Part shown: positions 1 through 7,831 of the stretch, in pieces
Layout of the letters: every line of letters starts with the position of its first letter
Position numbering within the stretch: the stretch's first letter is position 1
Assembly: GCA_016865505.2 (NCBI GenBank)
Contig: AP025252.1
Location: 3,906,001-3,970,000 of the forward strand
Direction: 5' to 3'
DNA: 64,000 nucleotides
Source: Bryobacterales bacterium F-183
GTDB lineage: Bacteria > Acidobacteriota > Terriglobia > Bryobacterales > Bryobacteraceae
Program-made: the position numbers and the translations under genes
Notes under the pieces: model-generated
The model's input: only the letters and a program-made list of their open reading frames with translations
Database searches by the model: none
Told to the model about the DNA's origin: nothing

Positions 1-1
1 C

Positions 2-148
2 ATCCAAAAGGCTTTGGAACTGGTGTCGAACGGCGATATCTCGTCGCGCGACTTTGTGAACCGCGTCGAACCGCTGTCGAACCTGCTCGAAGTGATGCGC
101 CACCTCATGAGCCACAACGGCCACATGAAGACGGCCATCATCCCCTAA
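2..148 (+). CDS. C-terminal end of a probable zinc-type alcohol dehydrogenase (partial)
   Basis: The window opens inside a reading frame that runs 48 codons to a TAA stop. The tail has the look of the C-terminus of medium-chain zinc alcohol dehydrogenases: an ALELVSNGDIS segment, a hydrophobic helix with a LSNLLEVMRHL pattern, and a final KTAIIP strand. Catalytic and NAD-binding parts lie upstream of the window, so the substrate cannot be judged. It ends 5 bases before the hpnC start and may be cotranscribed with it. The family call rests on a short tail only. Confidence 0.5.
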   Translation: MQKALELVSNGDISSRDFVNRVEPLSNLLEVMRHLMSHNGHMKTAIIP

Positions 149-153
149 GGGCC

Positions 154-1041
154 GTGTTTCTAGGACCAAAAGAATTTGTAGAATCGCGGGACGCTCTGTC
201 CCGCGATTGGTCTTTACAGGAGTCTCTCGCCTACACCAAATGGCTCGCCACCAGCCATTACGAGAACTTCCAGGTGGTCAGCTTCCTGCTGCCCAAGCAC
301 CTCCACCAGGATTTCTATAACGTCTATGCGTTTTGCCGTTGGGCGGACGACTTGGGCGATGAGATCGGCGATACACAAGAGAGTCTGCGCCTGCTCAGTT
401 GGTGGCGCGCGGAACTCAAGGCGATGTACCGTGGGCGGGTCCAGCATCCGGTGTTTACGGCCCTGTCCGGCACTGCAGAACGGCACCACCTGCCGGAACT
501 CCCGTTCGACGACCTGATCAAGGCCTTTGAGCAGGACCAGATCGTCACCCGCTATCGCGATTATCCGGCGCTCTTCGAGTACTGCCGGTACTCCGCCAAC
601 CCCGTGGGACGGCTTGTGCTGTACCTCTGCGGGTACTCGGACCCGGAACGCCAAGCGCTATCGGACGCCACGTGCACGGGCCTGCAGTTGGCCAACTTCT
701 GGCAGGATGTCATCGTGGACTGGCAGAAAGACCGCGTGTACTTGCCCGGCGCCTCAGATGAAGACATTGCCGCCCGCCGGTTCACGCCGGAGTTCCGCGA
801 CGCGATGATCGAGGGTGTCCGTGTCGCACGCGATCTGTTTGAAAAAGGCCTGGCGCTACCCGGAATGGTAGACCGCCGCCTCGCCATCGACCTCGAACTG
901 TTCAGCCGCGGCGGCATGCGCGTGCTTGAAAAGATTGAAGCCCAGGGCTATGACGTACTGAAGGCGCGCCCGTACATCGGCAAGGTGGAACGTGTGGGTA
1001 TCCTCATCCGCGCCCTGTTGCGTCGCGGCTTGGCGGCCTAG
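154..1041 (+). CDS. hpnC: HpnC-type squalene/hydroxysqualene synthase
   Basis: 295-aa trans-isoprenyl diphosphate synthase-like protein of the phytoene/squalene synthase family. The first aspartate-rich motif is DDLGDE at residues 65-70, after a SHYENF...LLP segment typical of HpnC. The second metal-binding motif lies in QLANFWQDVIVDWQKDR near residues 178-194. In the known HpnCDE pathway HpnC converts presqualene diphosphate to hydroxysqualene on the way to squalene and hopanoids. The hpnD and hpnE partners are not in the window. The GTG start at 154 follows the preceding stop by 5 bases; the conserved domain begins about residue 20, so a slightly later start is possible. A strong terminator lies downstream at 1231-1268. 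Confidence 0.85.
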   Translation: MFLGPKEFVESRDALSRDWSLQESLAYTKWLATSHYENFQVVSFLLPKHLHQDFYNVYAFCRWADDLGDEIGDTQESLRLLSWWRAELKAMYRGRVQHPVFTALSGTAERHHLPELPFDDLIKAFEQDQIVTRYRDYPALFEYCRYSANPVGRLVLYLCGYSDPERQALSDATCTGLQLANFWQDVIVDWQKDRVYLPGASDEDIAARRFTPEFRDAMIEGVRVARDLFEKGLALPGMVDRRLAIDLELFSRGGMRVLEKIEAQGYDVLKARPYIGKVERVGILIRALLRRGLAA

Positions 1042-1230
1042 GCCAAGGGATACACGGCCCCCCTCATTCGGGATGGCGGGACCTCCCCGCAAAGTTTGCC
1101 GAGAACAAAAGCCCCGGATCTGCACTATATATTCGAACAGAGATTGCCACCCGGCCCGCATGCAGACGCCGCTCAGAAGTTGCGAAGCATGTCCCACGGC
1201 ACCCACTCTCTTCTCCATGTCCCATACTTG

Positions 1231-1268
1231 CGGCGTCGCGCCCCCTCCTAACGCGACGCCGTTTTTTT
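1231..1268 (+). terminator. Rho-independent terminator downstream of hpnC
   Basis: A perfect 10-base inverted repeat, CGGCGTCGCG at 1231-1240 and its complement at 1252-1261, encloses an 11-base loop and is followed directly by seven T on the + strand. It is 190 bases after the hpnC stop. The interval 1042-1230 contains no convincing gene, so the hpnC mRNA would have a long 3' tail. Confidence 0.85.
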
Positions 1269-1280
1269 ATTGCGGATCCT

Positions 1281-2027
1281 CTACCGGCGACGGCACCGTG
1301 CGACGATCGCGGCCGCTCCCATCAATACCCAGGCGGCGGACGGCTCTGGTACACCCGTCACCAAAGCCGCCTGAAACGCCTGTCCTGACCCGATCTGCTG
1401 TCCTGTAGAGAACGCGACCAGGTCAAAGTCCACCGCCGGCGACCCCGGAGCAGGCGCCGCGAACCATGGGTACAGCACATTGGGCGGCGCCGTACCCGGA
1501 AAGCCGTTCACCCGCAGGTTCTCGAGAAAGCTCTGAAGCGAGTTCAACCCCGGCGCCAGCGTGTCGTACGGGTTGCCCCAGTTCAAGCCGCCGGAGGTCG
1601 CCAGTTCCAGGTCGGCGATGAGATCCTCTTCGAGCAGGGTAGGGAAGAGCGGTTGCCAGGGTACGCCGACGAGTCCTGCCGTGATCGCGGGGTTCACCAT
1701 GAGGACGATATGCTTTTGGCCAAGGGGATCGCCCGGCAGGTCCTGCGTGATGCCGATCAGCATCATGGACGTGACGGGAGTGAAGTGGCTGAACGGCTGG
1801 CCCGCCGGCGTGATGCTGTTGGCCGCCGCGTTGCCTGACCCTTCCGCCAGAAAGTTCATGCGGTTGGCGACCGACGCGCCGCTCTGCTCGTACTCGGCGG
1901 CGATGATGTTGGTAACCGGTTTGGGGAACCCGGTGAGGTTGAACGAGTAGGACGTGAAGTACAAATCGGCCCGTGCGGTGACCGCGGTTAGCGCCAGCAC
2001 GGGAATGAGATAGGAAGCGATACGCAT
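1281..2027 (-). CDS. PEP-CTERM sorting-domain protein
   Basis: 248-aa secreted protein of unknown function. The N-terminus, MRIASYLIPVLALTAVTARA, is a clean signal peptide. The C-terminus has the PEP-CTERM sorting signal: VPEPS, then a hydrophobic stretch (AAWVLMGAAAIVA) and a basic RCRRR tail. Family knowledge predicts recognition by an exosortase (EpsH/XrtA type), which is not in the window. The middle part is Gly/Asn/Ala/Pro-rich with no recognised catalytic motif. I chose the internal ATG at 2027 over an upstream start because it begins the signal peptide and sits 7 bases after a -10-like TATCCT. Confidence 0.8.
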   Translation of the reverse strand: MRIASYLIPVLALTAVTARADLYFTSYSFNLTGFPKPVTNIIAAEYEQSGASVANRMNFLAEGSGNAAANSITPAGQPFSHFTPVTSMMLIGITQDLPGDPLGQKHIVLMVNPAITAGLVGVPWQPLFPTLLEEDLIADLELATSGGLNWGNPYDTLAPGLNSLQSFLENLRVNGFPGTAPPNVLYPWFAAPAPGSPAVDFDLVAFSTGQQIGSGQAFQAALVTGVPEPSAAWVLMGAAAIVARCRRR

Positions 2028-2034
2028 AGGGGTG

Positions 2035-2062
2035 AGGATACTGGCCGCCGACGCGCACGCAA
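2035..2062 (-). promoter_or_regulatory. Putative promoter of the PEP-CTERM gene
   Basis: On the minus strand TTGCGT (2062-2057), a 16-base spacer and TATCCT (2040-2035) resemble a sigma-70 promoter. The ATG is only 7 bases after the -10, so transcription would start at or next to the start codon. Confidence 0.4.
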
Positions 2063-2107
2063 CAGGTCCAAGGGGTAGCAAGCGGCCTTGATACCCCAGT
2101 TATCCTA

Positions 2108-2136
2108 TTGACACCAAAGGATCGTGCTGGTAGCGT
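2108..2136 (+). promoter_or_regulatory. Putative sigma-70 promoter of the TolB/TPR gene
   Basis: A perfect -35 TTGACA (2108-2113), a 17-base spacer and a weak -10 TAGCGT (2131-2136). The predicted start of transcription, about 2143, coincides with a GTG codon in the frame of the following gene, which points to a leaderless mRNA. Confidence 0.5.
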
Positions 2137-2142
2137 GTGTTG

Positions 2143-3951
2143 GTGCCACAAGGCCTCGCAGAGCTCGCTGCCTCCGTCGCCAAGAGCGCGACGTTCGCCC
2201 GCTCCAAGCGCCACGGCGAGCTGCTGCAGTACCTCGCGGCGCAAGCGGAAGCCGGCCAGGACCTCAAGGAATCCATCATCGGGTCCGCCTTTTTTGGACG
2301 CCCCGCCGACTACGACCCCAAAACCGATCCCGTGGTTCGCGTCGAGATTCGCCGCCTGCGGGACCGTCTGGCGGAGTACTACCGGTCCGAGGGCGCTGCC
2401 GAAGTGGATCGCCTGGAGATCCCGCGCGGGTCGTACCGTCTCACAATGGTCGCCGCTGAATCTGAAGAAGTGCCTGCGGCTCCCGCACCTCAAACCACCA
2501 CCCGAGGACCTCGGTGGATCGTAGCAGCGGGTGTCGCCGTAGCCGCCGCCATCCTCGCGTGGGCCGTCGTTACCCTTCGCACGCCGACGCCTGTTGTCAC
2601 CTCCATCGCCGTCCTGCCGCTGACCCCGTCCGGCGCATCCGGCGACCCCAATGGACTCGGGTCCAGCCTCAGCGGCGCGATTACGGATTCGTTGGCGCGT
2701 GCCGGAGGCCTTCGCGTCGTCGGTCCGGAAGCGGCCGCTCGAGCCAAAGCGCGCGGCATCTCGGATCCTGCTGAGATCGCCAACCTTCTCGGCGTCGATG
2801 CCGTACTCACCGGCGAGCTGATCTCCGACGGCCAGCGCCTGAGGTCCCAGGTGCGCATCAATCTGGCGAGCAATCGTGAAGTGATCTGGTCCGGTTCGCT
2901 ACAGCGCGACATCGTGGACCTGTTTGTTTTGCAGGACGAGATCGCCACCAGCGTCGCGCGTGCCATCCATCGCGATCTGGTGCGCAGTACCGCCGCCGTG
3001 CCGCGACGCCAGGTCGCGCAAAGCACGCTCGTCGCCTATGAGCGAGGACTGAAGCTGATGGACCGCCGCAGCGAACCGGCGATCCGCGAAGCAATCCAGT
3101 CCTTCCGCATCGCAATAGCGATCGACCCCAACTTTGCCGCTGGTTGGACCGCGCTCGCCGACGCCCTAGCGACTGCGCCGGACTACTATCCGCCCGAAAC
3201 CGGCTGGGCCGAAGAAGCGACCTCCGCCGCCAAACGCGCCATCGAACTCGACCCCGAAAACGCCGCTGCCGCGTACTCCGCCCTGGCCTGGACCGAGTTT
3301 GAGAGAAGCCTGCACGTCAACTCCGCTCGCCAGTACCTGCAGAAGGCCGTGGAACTCAATCCCAGCCATGTCGCATCGCACCGCCGCTTGGGCTTGCTCT
3401 TGTGTATCCGCAAGCAGTTTGATCAAGCCGAACAGCACCTTCGAACGGCCCTGCAATTGGACCCGCTGTCGAACATCGCGCGCGTCAACCTCGCGGAGAT
3501 GTACTTCTACCGTGGCGATTACCGCCGCGAGGTAGATGAGCTCCAACTGGTGCTGCGCGAGAGCCCGAACTTTGCCGTCGCGCAGATCATGATGGCGCAG
3601 GCCAAGCGCAACCTCGGCGATTGTAGCGGCGCGATTGCCGAAGCCAAACGTCTGGCGGGCAATCCGGACTCTGAAGGTTGGAAGGCCTCCATCGCCAGTA
3701 TCCGCGCCGAATGCGGAGATCGCGCGATGGCCGAGGAGCTTTGGAACTCCGGCGATCCGTCATTGCGCGAAGGCGTCGCACAGGCGTTGGGCCAGACCTC
3801 AACCGTGCGCCGCAACTTTGAACGCATGGTGCAGAGCCAGCCGAGCACTGTGTTGATTCACGCGCGCGGACCCGACCGCGAACGCTTGCGTCGCGACCCT
3901 GCGATCGCCGCGCTGTTCGACGGTCTCGAAAGCCGCGTACTGCGTCCGTAG
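2143..3951 (+). CDS. Membrane-anchored protein with TolB/FlgO-like domain and TPR repeats
   Basis: About 602 aa. An N-terminal conserved domain (about residues 10-100) has the pattern SKRHGELLQYL...FGRPADYDPKTDPVVRVEIRRLRDRL...YY, which I know from acidobacterial and proteobacterial regulators linked to TPR proteins. One transmembrane helix follows (about 126-145), then a TolB/FlgO-like segment (IAVLPLTPSG; SLSGAITDSLARAGGLRVVG), then at least four TPR-like units from about residue 300 to 500. The layout suggests a membrane-tethered scaffold or sensor; no enzymatic motif is visible. GTG 2137 and GTG 2143 are both possible starts; the promoter placement favours 2143. It lies 77 bases upstream of moxR in the same direction, but moxR appears to have its own -10. 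Confidence 0.7.
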   Translation: MPQGLAELAASVAKSATFARSKRHGELLQYLAAQAEAGQDLKESIIGSAFFGRPADYDPKTDPVVRVEIRRLRDRLAEYYRSEGAAEVDRLEIPRGSYRLTMVAAESEEVPAAPAPQTTTRGPRWIVAAGVAVAAAILAWAVVTLRTPTPVVTSIAVLPLTPSGASGDPNGLGSSLSGAITDSLARAGGLRVVGPEAAARAKARGISDPAEIANLLGVDAVLTGELISDGQRLRSQVRINLASNREVIWSGSLQRDIVDLFVLQDEIATSVARAIHRDLVRSTAAVPRRQVAQSTLVAYERGLKLMDRRSEPAIREAIQSFRIAIAIDPNFAAGWTALADALATAPDYYPPETGWAEEATSAAKRAIELDPENAAAAYSALAWTEFERSLHVNSARQYLQKAVELNPSHVASHRRLGLLLCIRKQFDQAEQHLRTALQLDPLSNIARVNLAEMYFYRGDYRREVDELQLVLRESPNFAVAQIMMAQAKRNLGDCSGAIAEAKRLAGNPDSEGWKASIASIRAECGDRAMAEELWNSGDPSLREGVAQALGQTSTVRRNFERMVQSQPSTVLIHARGPDRERLRRDPAIAALFDGLESRVLRP

Positions 3952-4016
3952 CACTTTCTTGCTTCGCATTCGGGACAATTCCCGTTGGCTTTAGTCCAAT
4001 CCTCTTCCCGGAGGAA

Positions 4017-4022
4017 TACAAT
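4017..4022 (+). promoter_or_regulatory. -10-like hexamer upstream of moxR
   Basis: TACAAT lies 6 bases before the GTG start of the MoxR gene, putting the predicted start of transcription on the start codon. No good -35 is visible. A GGAGG at 4010-4014 is 14 bases from the GTG, too far for a normal Shine-Dalgarno spacing. Confidence 0.35.
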
Positions 4023-4028
4023 AGGTTC

Positions 4029-5021
4029 GTGCGTATTGAGGACCGTCTCGCCCAGGCAACCCCCAAATTAGATCGAGTTCGCCAGGAAATCTCAAAAGTA
4101 ATCGTCGGCCAGCAGGAAGTCGTCGACGGCGTTGTCATCTGTCTTCTGGCAGGTGGACACGTCCTTCTCGAAGGCGTCCCTGGACTCGGCAAAACCACAC
4201 TACTCAGGACCCTGTCGCAAGTCCTCCACCTCAAGTATTCCCGCATTCAGTTCACGCCGGACCTGATGCCCGGCGACATCGTCGGTTCGATGATGATCGA
4301 CACCAACGATAGCGGCGCCAAGTCCATGCGCTTTCACCCGGGTCCGATCTTTTCGAACCTCGTCCTGGCTGACGAAATCAATCGTGCGACCCCCAAAACG
4401 CAGTCGGCGCTGCTTGAAGCGATGCAGGAACGTACCGTCACATCCGGCAACGTCACGCACGAACTTGAGTCGCCGTTCCTCGTAATGGCCACCCAGAATC
4501 CAATCGAAATGGAAGGCACCTATCCGTTGCCCGAAGCCCAGCTCGATCGCTTTCTGATGAAGATCCTGGTGACTTATCCGTCGCGGGAAGATCTGAACCG
4601 CATTGTGGAACGCACTGTCCAGCGCGGCGAGATTCCGCTCGAACAGGTGCTAACTCGCGCCGAGATCCTGGACCTGCGCCAGGTCGCCAAAGAAGTTCTG
4701 GTCGCCCCGCATGTGCGCGACTACGCCATCGATCTCGTCATGGCCACGCAGCCGGGTACGCCGAGCGCGCATGAGCTCACCAACAAGTACATCCGCTATG
4801 GCAGTTCGCCCCGCGGTGCGCAGGCGCTTGTCGAATGTGGCCGTGTACTGGCCTTGATGGGTGGCCGCTTAAACCTGAGCATCGAAGACATCCAGACCGT
4901 CGCGCCCGCTGTGTTGCGGCATCGCGTGATCCTCAACTTCGACGCCCACGCCGACGGCCAGACCACCGAAACCGTGTTGAGCCGCGTCATTAAGACTGTG
5001 GGAGCCGCGGCCGCCAAGTGA
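4029..5021 (+). CDS. MoxR-family AAA+ ATPase
   Basis: 330-aa MoxR-type AAA+ ATPase. Walker A is GVPGLGKT (about residues 48-55), Walker B is LVLADE followed by INRA (about 115-123), and sensor 1 is MATQNP. The LPEAQLDRF arginine-finger region is also present. MoxR ATPases work as chaperones that activate or insert cofactors into partner proteins carrying VWA domains. The next three genes encode a DUF58 protein and two VWA-type membrane proteins, the classic partners, with ATGA/GTGA overlaps suggesting translational coupling. The GTG start may be leaderless. Confidence 0.93.
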   Translation: MRIEDRLAQATPKLDRVRQEISKVIVGQQEVVDGVVICLLAGGHVLLEGVPGLGKTTLLRTLSQVLHLKYSRIQFTPDLMPGDIVGSMMIDTNDSGAKSMRFHPGPIFSNLVLADEINRATPKTQSALLEAMQERTVTSGNVTHELESPFLVMATQNPIEMEGTYPLPEAQLDRFLMKILVTYPSREDLNRIVERTVQRGEIPLEQVLTRAEILDLRQVAKEVLVAPHVRDYAIDLVMATQPGTPSAHELTNKYIRYGSSPRGAQALVECGRVLALMGGRLNLSIEDIQTVAPAVLRHRVILNFDAHADGQTTETVLSRVIKTVGAAAAK

Positions 5022-5914
5022 GCAAGACGAAGCAGGAGCCATTAGTAGACCGTCTGCTTCTCGAAAAACTGGAACGGCTCACGCTCCGTTGGCAAAAGTC
5101 GTTTCCCGGGCTCATCGGCGGGCACAATCCGTCGCGATTCGCAGGCTCCGGCATGGAGTTTCTGGATCACCGGAACTTCCACGCCGGCGATGACCTGCGT
5201 GCCGTCAACTGGCGCGCCTTCATGCGCCTGGACAAGCTGTTCCTGAAGATGTTCCAGATTGAGCCGCGTGTGCCGGTTCGTCTGCTGCTGGACGTCTCAA
5301 AGTCGATGACCACCGGCACGCCGTCGAAGTTCCTGTACGCGCGCCGCCTCGCCGCGGCGATGTCCTTTGTCGGACTTGTGAAGCACGACACCATCGCCAT
5401 TCAGCCCTTCAGCGGCGAACTGCATGACTCGTTCACCGCCGGCGGTGGCCGTCATCGCTTTATGCCGACGGCGGACTTCCTCAGCGAACTCGAACCCGCA
5501 GATCGCGCCAGCGACTTTATGGCGGTGTCGAAGGCTTTCATCGGCAAGTACGTACAGCGCGGCCTGCTCATTGTCGTGTCGGACTTCCTCGACGACCAGG
5601 ATTCGCTAAAGCCCTTGCAGTACCTCGCGGATTTTGGTCACGAACTGCAGTTGGTGCAGGTCTACGCGCCCGAGGATCGCACGCCGCCGTGGAAAGGCGA
5701 ACTCGATCTGGAAGACGCTGAAACAGGACAGCACCTGGAACTGTCTTTCGATGAGGACGCACTGGCGCAGTATACGGCGGCGTTTGACGCCTACACCGAA
5801 TCCATTCAACGCCTGGCGATGCGCAACAATGGACGTTTCAGCAGCATTCCCACCACCATGCCAGTGGAAGAAGCGATCTTCGGTCCGATCGTAGCCAGCA
5901 AAGGGATCGCATAA
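5018..5914 (+). CDS. DUF58 / VWA-like protein, MoxR partner
   Basis: 298 aa. It carries the DUF58 hallmark near residues 50-70 (GxGMEF.D.R.Y..GDD.R.inWra; here GSGMEFLDHRNFHAGDDLRA) and a VWA-like fold with a MIDAS-type DVSKS in RLLLDVSKSM. It begins with a GTG overlapping the moxR stop by four bases (GTGA). DUF58 proteins accompany MoxR ATPases and are thought to link the ATPase to membrane VWA proteins. No signal peptide or membrane helix is evident, so it is probably cytoplasmic. Confidence 0.88.
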   Translation: MSKTKQEPLVDRLLLEKLERLTLRWQKSFPGLIGGHNPSRFAGSGMEFLDHRNFHAGDDLRAVNWRAFMRLDKLFLKMFQIEPRVPVRLLLDVSKSMTTGTPSKFLYARRLAAAMSFVGLVKHDTIAIQPFSGELHDSFTAGGGRHRFMPTADFLSELEPADRASDFMAVSKAFIGKYVQRGLLIVVSDFLDDQDSLKPLQYLADFGHELQLVQVYAPEDRTPPWKGELDLEDAETGQHLELSFDEDALAQYTAAFDAYTESIQRLAMRNNGRFSSIPTTMPVEEAIFGPIVASKGIA

Positions 5915-5920
5915 CGGGCG

Positions 5921-7831
5921 ATGTTTTTACTCAACCTCAGCTTTGCAGAGTTCGCCGCGCTGTTTTCGGTGATATCCGCGGGCGTCTTTGCGCTTTACCT
6001 GTTCGACCGTTCGCGCCGCCGCCAAACCGTAGCCACCCTGCGGTTCTGGAAGCCGGCCGAGTTCCCGGTGCAGATGAATCAGCGGCGCAAGGTGCAACAG
6101 CCGCTATCGCTGATACTGCAAATCCTGGGCATCGCACTATTGCTGCTGGCGATCGCACAACTGAAGTGGGGTTCGCGCGAACGCAACATGCGCGACCATG
6201 TGCTGATTCTCGACACCTCCGCCTGGATGGGCGCGCAAGGCAGCCAGGGCGGCATCCTCATGCAGGAAGCCAAAGGTTTGGCGCTGGCCTGGCTCAAGTC
6301 CGTGCCGTCTGATGATCGCGTGATGGTGCTGCGTGCGGATGCCGCCGCCACCCCCGCAACGAGGTTCGAGCGCAACAAGCAGACCGTGGAACGCGCGATC
6401 CGCGAATCGCAGCCGGCGGCGTCTGCCCTGCAGTTGGGTCAAGCTCTGCGCTTTGCTTCAGAGTTCCAAAAGCTGCATTCCGAATCCTCTGGTGAGATTG
6501 TGTACGCCGGCGCGGCGCGCATGGGCGATGTCGATGTCGCTACGGTACCCGCTAACCTTCGCGTGCTTCCTGTCGATGGTCCCAGCGATAACGTCGGTCT
6601 GCGTCGCATGGGTTTGCGCCGCTCGTCGACCGATCCCGAAGCCTGGGACATCTTTGTCTCGGTCAAGAACTATAGCTCGTCTCCCCGCGCCGTGCCGATC
6701 GGCCTGCAGTTCGCCGGTTCCCCGGCAGGCACCCGTACTTTGCAGTTGAAGCCCGACGCGGAAATGGAAGCGACGTTTACCTATCGCACCCGTGCCAACG
6801 GCATCGTCGAGGCCAAGCTGCTCGCGTCTGATCCGTTCCCGCAGGACGATCGCGCGGTGCTGGAAATCCCGCAGCAAAAGCAGTTGCGCATCGCGGTGTA
6901 CACCAACGAACCCGAACTGCTGCGTCCTGTGTTGAGTGCCAATCCCAATATGGTGGCCACGTTCCAAGCTCCCGCCGCCTATCAGCCAGACCCTGCAGAT
7001 ACGGACCTCATGATTCTCGATCGCTTCGCGCCCCCGCAGGCCCCGAAGCATGACACCTTGTGGATCGAGCCTCCGGCAGCGCAGTCTCCGGTGCCGGTGT
7101 CGGGCCAGAAAGCCGCCGCCAAGCTCACTCGCTGGACTGAAGACGAACTGCTTGGCGCGGGCCTGCGTACCAAGGACCTGGAGATCGAACAATCGGTCAC
7201 CTACCGTCCCGCAGGCACGGACATCGTGATCGCCGAAAGCGACGGCGCGGCATTGATCGTCGCGCGACCTGGTGCGGTCAAGAACGTCGTCATCGGCTTC
7301 CACCCCATCAAGACCCGCATGCGGTACGAACTGGCGACGCCGTTGCTGTTTGCCAACACCATCCGCTGGATGGAGCCCGAAAGCTTCCGCCGTTGGCAGT
7401 TGAACGGCGGGCACGTCGGCTCCGTTGCGGTGAAGACCGAAGGCAAAGTGGATCCCTCTGCAGTCCGCGTAATGGATGAGCAAGGCGCTCCCGTACCCTT
7501 CACCATGGCCGACGGAGAGGTTCGCTTCTTCACCAATCAACCCGGCAACATCCGCGTCATGACCGGCGACCGCGACTACTCCTACTCACTCACCGTACCC
7601 GAAGTCGGCGACCGCGTCTGGGAGATCCCGCAGAAGGTACGCCGAGGCATCCCAGCGCGACCCGTGGTGGGCGCAAGCTCGACAGATCTTTGGTATTGGC
7701 TGGCACTTGCCGGCCTAGCCGTACTCGCCACGGAATGGTTCCTGTACGGCCGCCATCGCATGCGCGTACGAACGGCCACCGTATCCACGATGCCGCCCAT
7801 CGCCACCGACGGAGCAAGAAAAGCGTCATGA
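5921..7831 (+). CDS. BatA-like membrane protein with degenerate VWA domain
   Basis: 636 aa. The N-terminal 50 residues match the BatA/aerotolerance N-terminal domain (two hydrophobic helices flanking RSRRRQTVATLRFW), with another helix at about 65-80. A VWA-like domain begins at about residue 90, but its MIDAS motif reads DTSAW instead of DxSxS, so metal binding may be lost. A CARDB-like beta-rich segment and a long extracytoplasmic region follow, and a C-terminal helix (WYWLALAGLAVLATEWFLY) anchors the end. It sits 6 bases after the DUF58 gene and overlaps the next gene by ATGA. A structural role in a MoxR-dependent envelope complex is an inference. Confidence 0.8.
   Translation: MFLLNLSFAEFAALFSVISAGVFALYLFDRSRRRQTVATLRFWKPAEFPVQMNQRRKVQQPLSLILQILGIALLLLAIAQLKWGSRERNMRDHVLILDTSAWMGAQGSQGGILMQEAKGLALAWLKSVPSDDRVMVLRADAAATPATRFERNKQTVERAIRESQPAASALQLGQALRFASEFQKLHSESSGEIVYAGAARMGDVDVATVPANLRVLPVDGPSDNVGLRRMGLRRSSTDPEAWDIFVSVKNYSSSPRAVPIGLQFAGSPAGTRTLQLKPDAEMEATFTYRTRANGIVEAKLLASDPFPQDDRAVLEIPQQKQLRIAVYTNEPELLRPVLSANPNMVATFQAPAAYQPDPADTDLMILDRFAPPQAPKHDTLWIEPPAAQSPVPVSGQKAAAKLTRWTEDELLGAGLRTKDLEIEQSVTYRPAGTDIVIAESDGAALIVARPGAVKNVVIGFHPIKTRMRYELATPLLFANTIRWMEPESFRRWQLNGGHVGSVAVKTEGKVDPSAVRVMDEQGAPVPFTMADGEVRFFTNQPGNIRVMTGDRDYSYSLTVPEVGDRVWEIPQKVRRGIPARPVVGASSTDLWYWLALAGLAVLATEWFLYGRHRMRVRTATVSTMPPIATDGARKAS

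Noticed and set aside
6458-7540. A 360-codon open frame on the minus strand inside the BatA-like gene
   Set aside because: Composition is typical of an antisense shadow of GC-rich coding DNA; no promoter or ribosome-binding site is visible.
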